A DNA stretch of 13,422 nt from Chloroflexi bacterium RBG_16_68_14 (GTDB lineage Bacteria; Chloroflexota; Dehalococcoidia; DSTF01; RBG-16-68-14), in contig MGOB01000090.1 in the NCBI GenBank assembly GCA_001796995.1, positions 22,761 to 36,182 on the forward strand, in the 5' to 3' direction. The position numbers and the translations under genes are program-made. The notes under the pieces are model-generated. The model saw only the letters and a list, made by a program, of their open reading frames with translations. It ran no database searches and had not been told where the DNA came from. This document shows positions 13,411-13,422 of this stretch, in pieces. Each line of letters starts with the position of its first letter. Positions within the stretch are counted from its first letter, which is position 1.

Positions 13411-13422
13411 ATGCCCTGGAGG
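13411..13422 (+). CDS. IS481-like transposase, first codons only
   Basis: ATG at 13411 follows AGGAGG (13401-13406) with 4-nt spacing and encodes M-P-W-R before the window ends. Many IS481-family transposases start M-P-W-[KR]. The call rests on this start, the SD and the IS-like terminus before it, and the gene continues outside the window. Confidence 0.5.

Larger units (their letters stand above)
13331..13422 (+). mobile_element. Terminal end of an IS481-like insertion sequence, cut by the window edge
   Basis: The element appears to begin with TGTACAGACCGGAGACATGG. IS481-type ends start with TGT and carry 'ACATGGGTAACA'-like motifs. About 80 bp in, an open frame starts with the residues typical of these transposases. 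No inverted partner end or target duplication can be seen because the element runs off the window. The exact left boundary is inferred from the TGT and from the change away from the C-rich spacer. Confidence 0.6.

Noticed and set aside
1..13422. CRISPR array, tRNA genes or a phage/defence cluster
   Set aside because: No regularly spaced repeats, tRNA-like cloverleaf or known defence domains were seen on either strand.

Overview
This is a high-GC bacterial window with dense genes, good Shine-Dalgarno (SD) sites and several TTG or GTG starts. The gene order glyA / rpsF-ssb-rpsR / membrane-anchored parvulin-like protein / coiled-coil protein / thrC, beside GT-C glycosyltransferase, NIPSNAP and CitE-like genes, suggests a free-living Chloroflexota-like lineage (Dehalococcoidia or a relative). 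That placement is an inference from gene content and order and is not proven here.

Plus strand, left to right. The window opens inside a PfkB/FruK-type sugar kinase (1-519). It is followed by an unrecognised two-part protein whose N-terminal half resembles a GT-A nucleotidyltransferase (541-1671), then by a polytopic GT-C glycosyltransferase (1750-3459). A clear promoter (3404-3433) inside the end of the glycosyltransferase ORF drives a leader of about 155 nt ahead of glyA (3595-4869). The leader has a strong terminator hairpin just before the glyA ribosome binding site, an alternative pairing that would break it, and a 14-nt copy of the conserved 3' end of 16S rRNA. A second consensus promoter (4866-4894) overlaps the glyA stop codon, and its short leader also ends in an intrinsic terminator before rpsF. 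It then serves a compact run: rpsF (S6), ssb, rpsR (S18), a SurA/PpiC-like membrane protein, a long coiled-coil protein and thrC. A small VOC/glyoxalase-fold gene (9451-9804) follows.

Minus strand, right half. A convergent block reads right to left: alpha/beta hydrolase B (13270-12407), NIPSNAP protein (12407-12066), a small membrane protein of visibly lower GC (12030-11560), alpha/beta hydrolase A (11547-10678) and a CitE/HpcH-type lyase (10681-9812). Stop/start overlaps (TGATG and GTGTGA) couple hydrolase B to NIPSNAP and hydrolase A to the lyase. The two hydrolases look like paralogs. The set suggests catabolism of an acyl or CoA-linked substrate, but no substrate can be named.

The right edge (13331-13422) is the terminal end of an IS481-like insertion sequence, with an imperfect 16-bp direct repeat and the first four codons of its transposase. 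It abuts the promoter region of the minus-strand block.

The observations most worth following are the glyA leader, the paired anomalies in the S6/SSB/S18 operon (an SSB without the usual acidic tip, an S18 with an acidic N-terminal tail, a parvulin-like protein without catalytic histidines), and the hydrolase/lyase/NIPSNAP block beside the IS.
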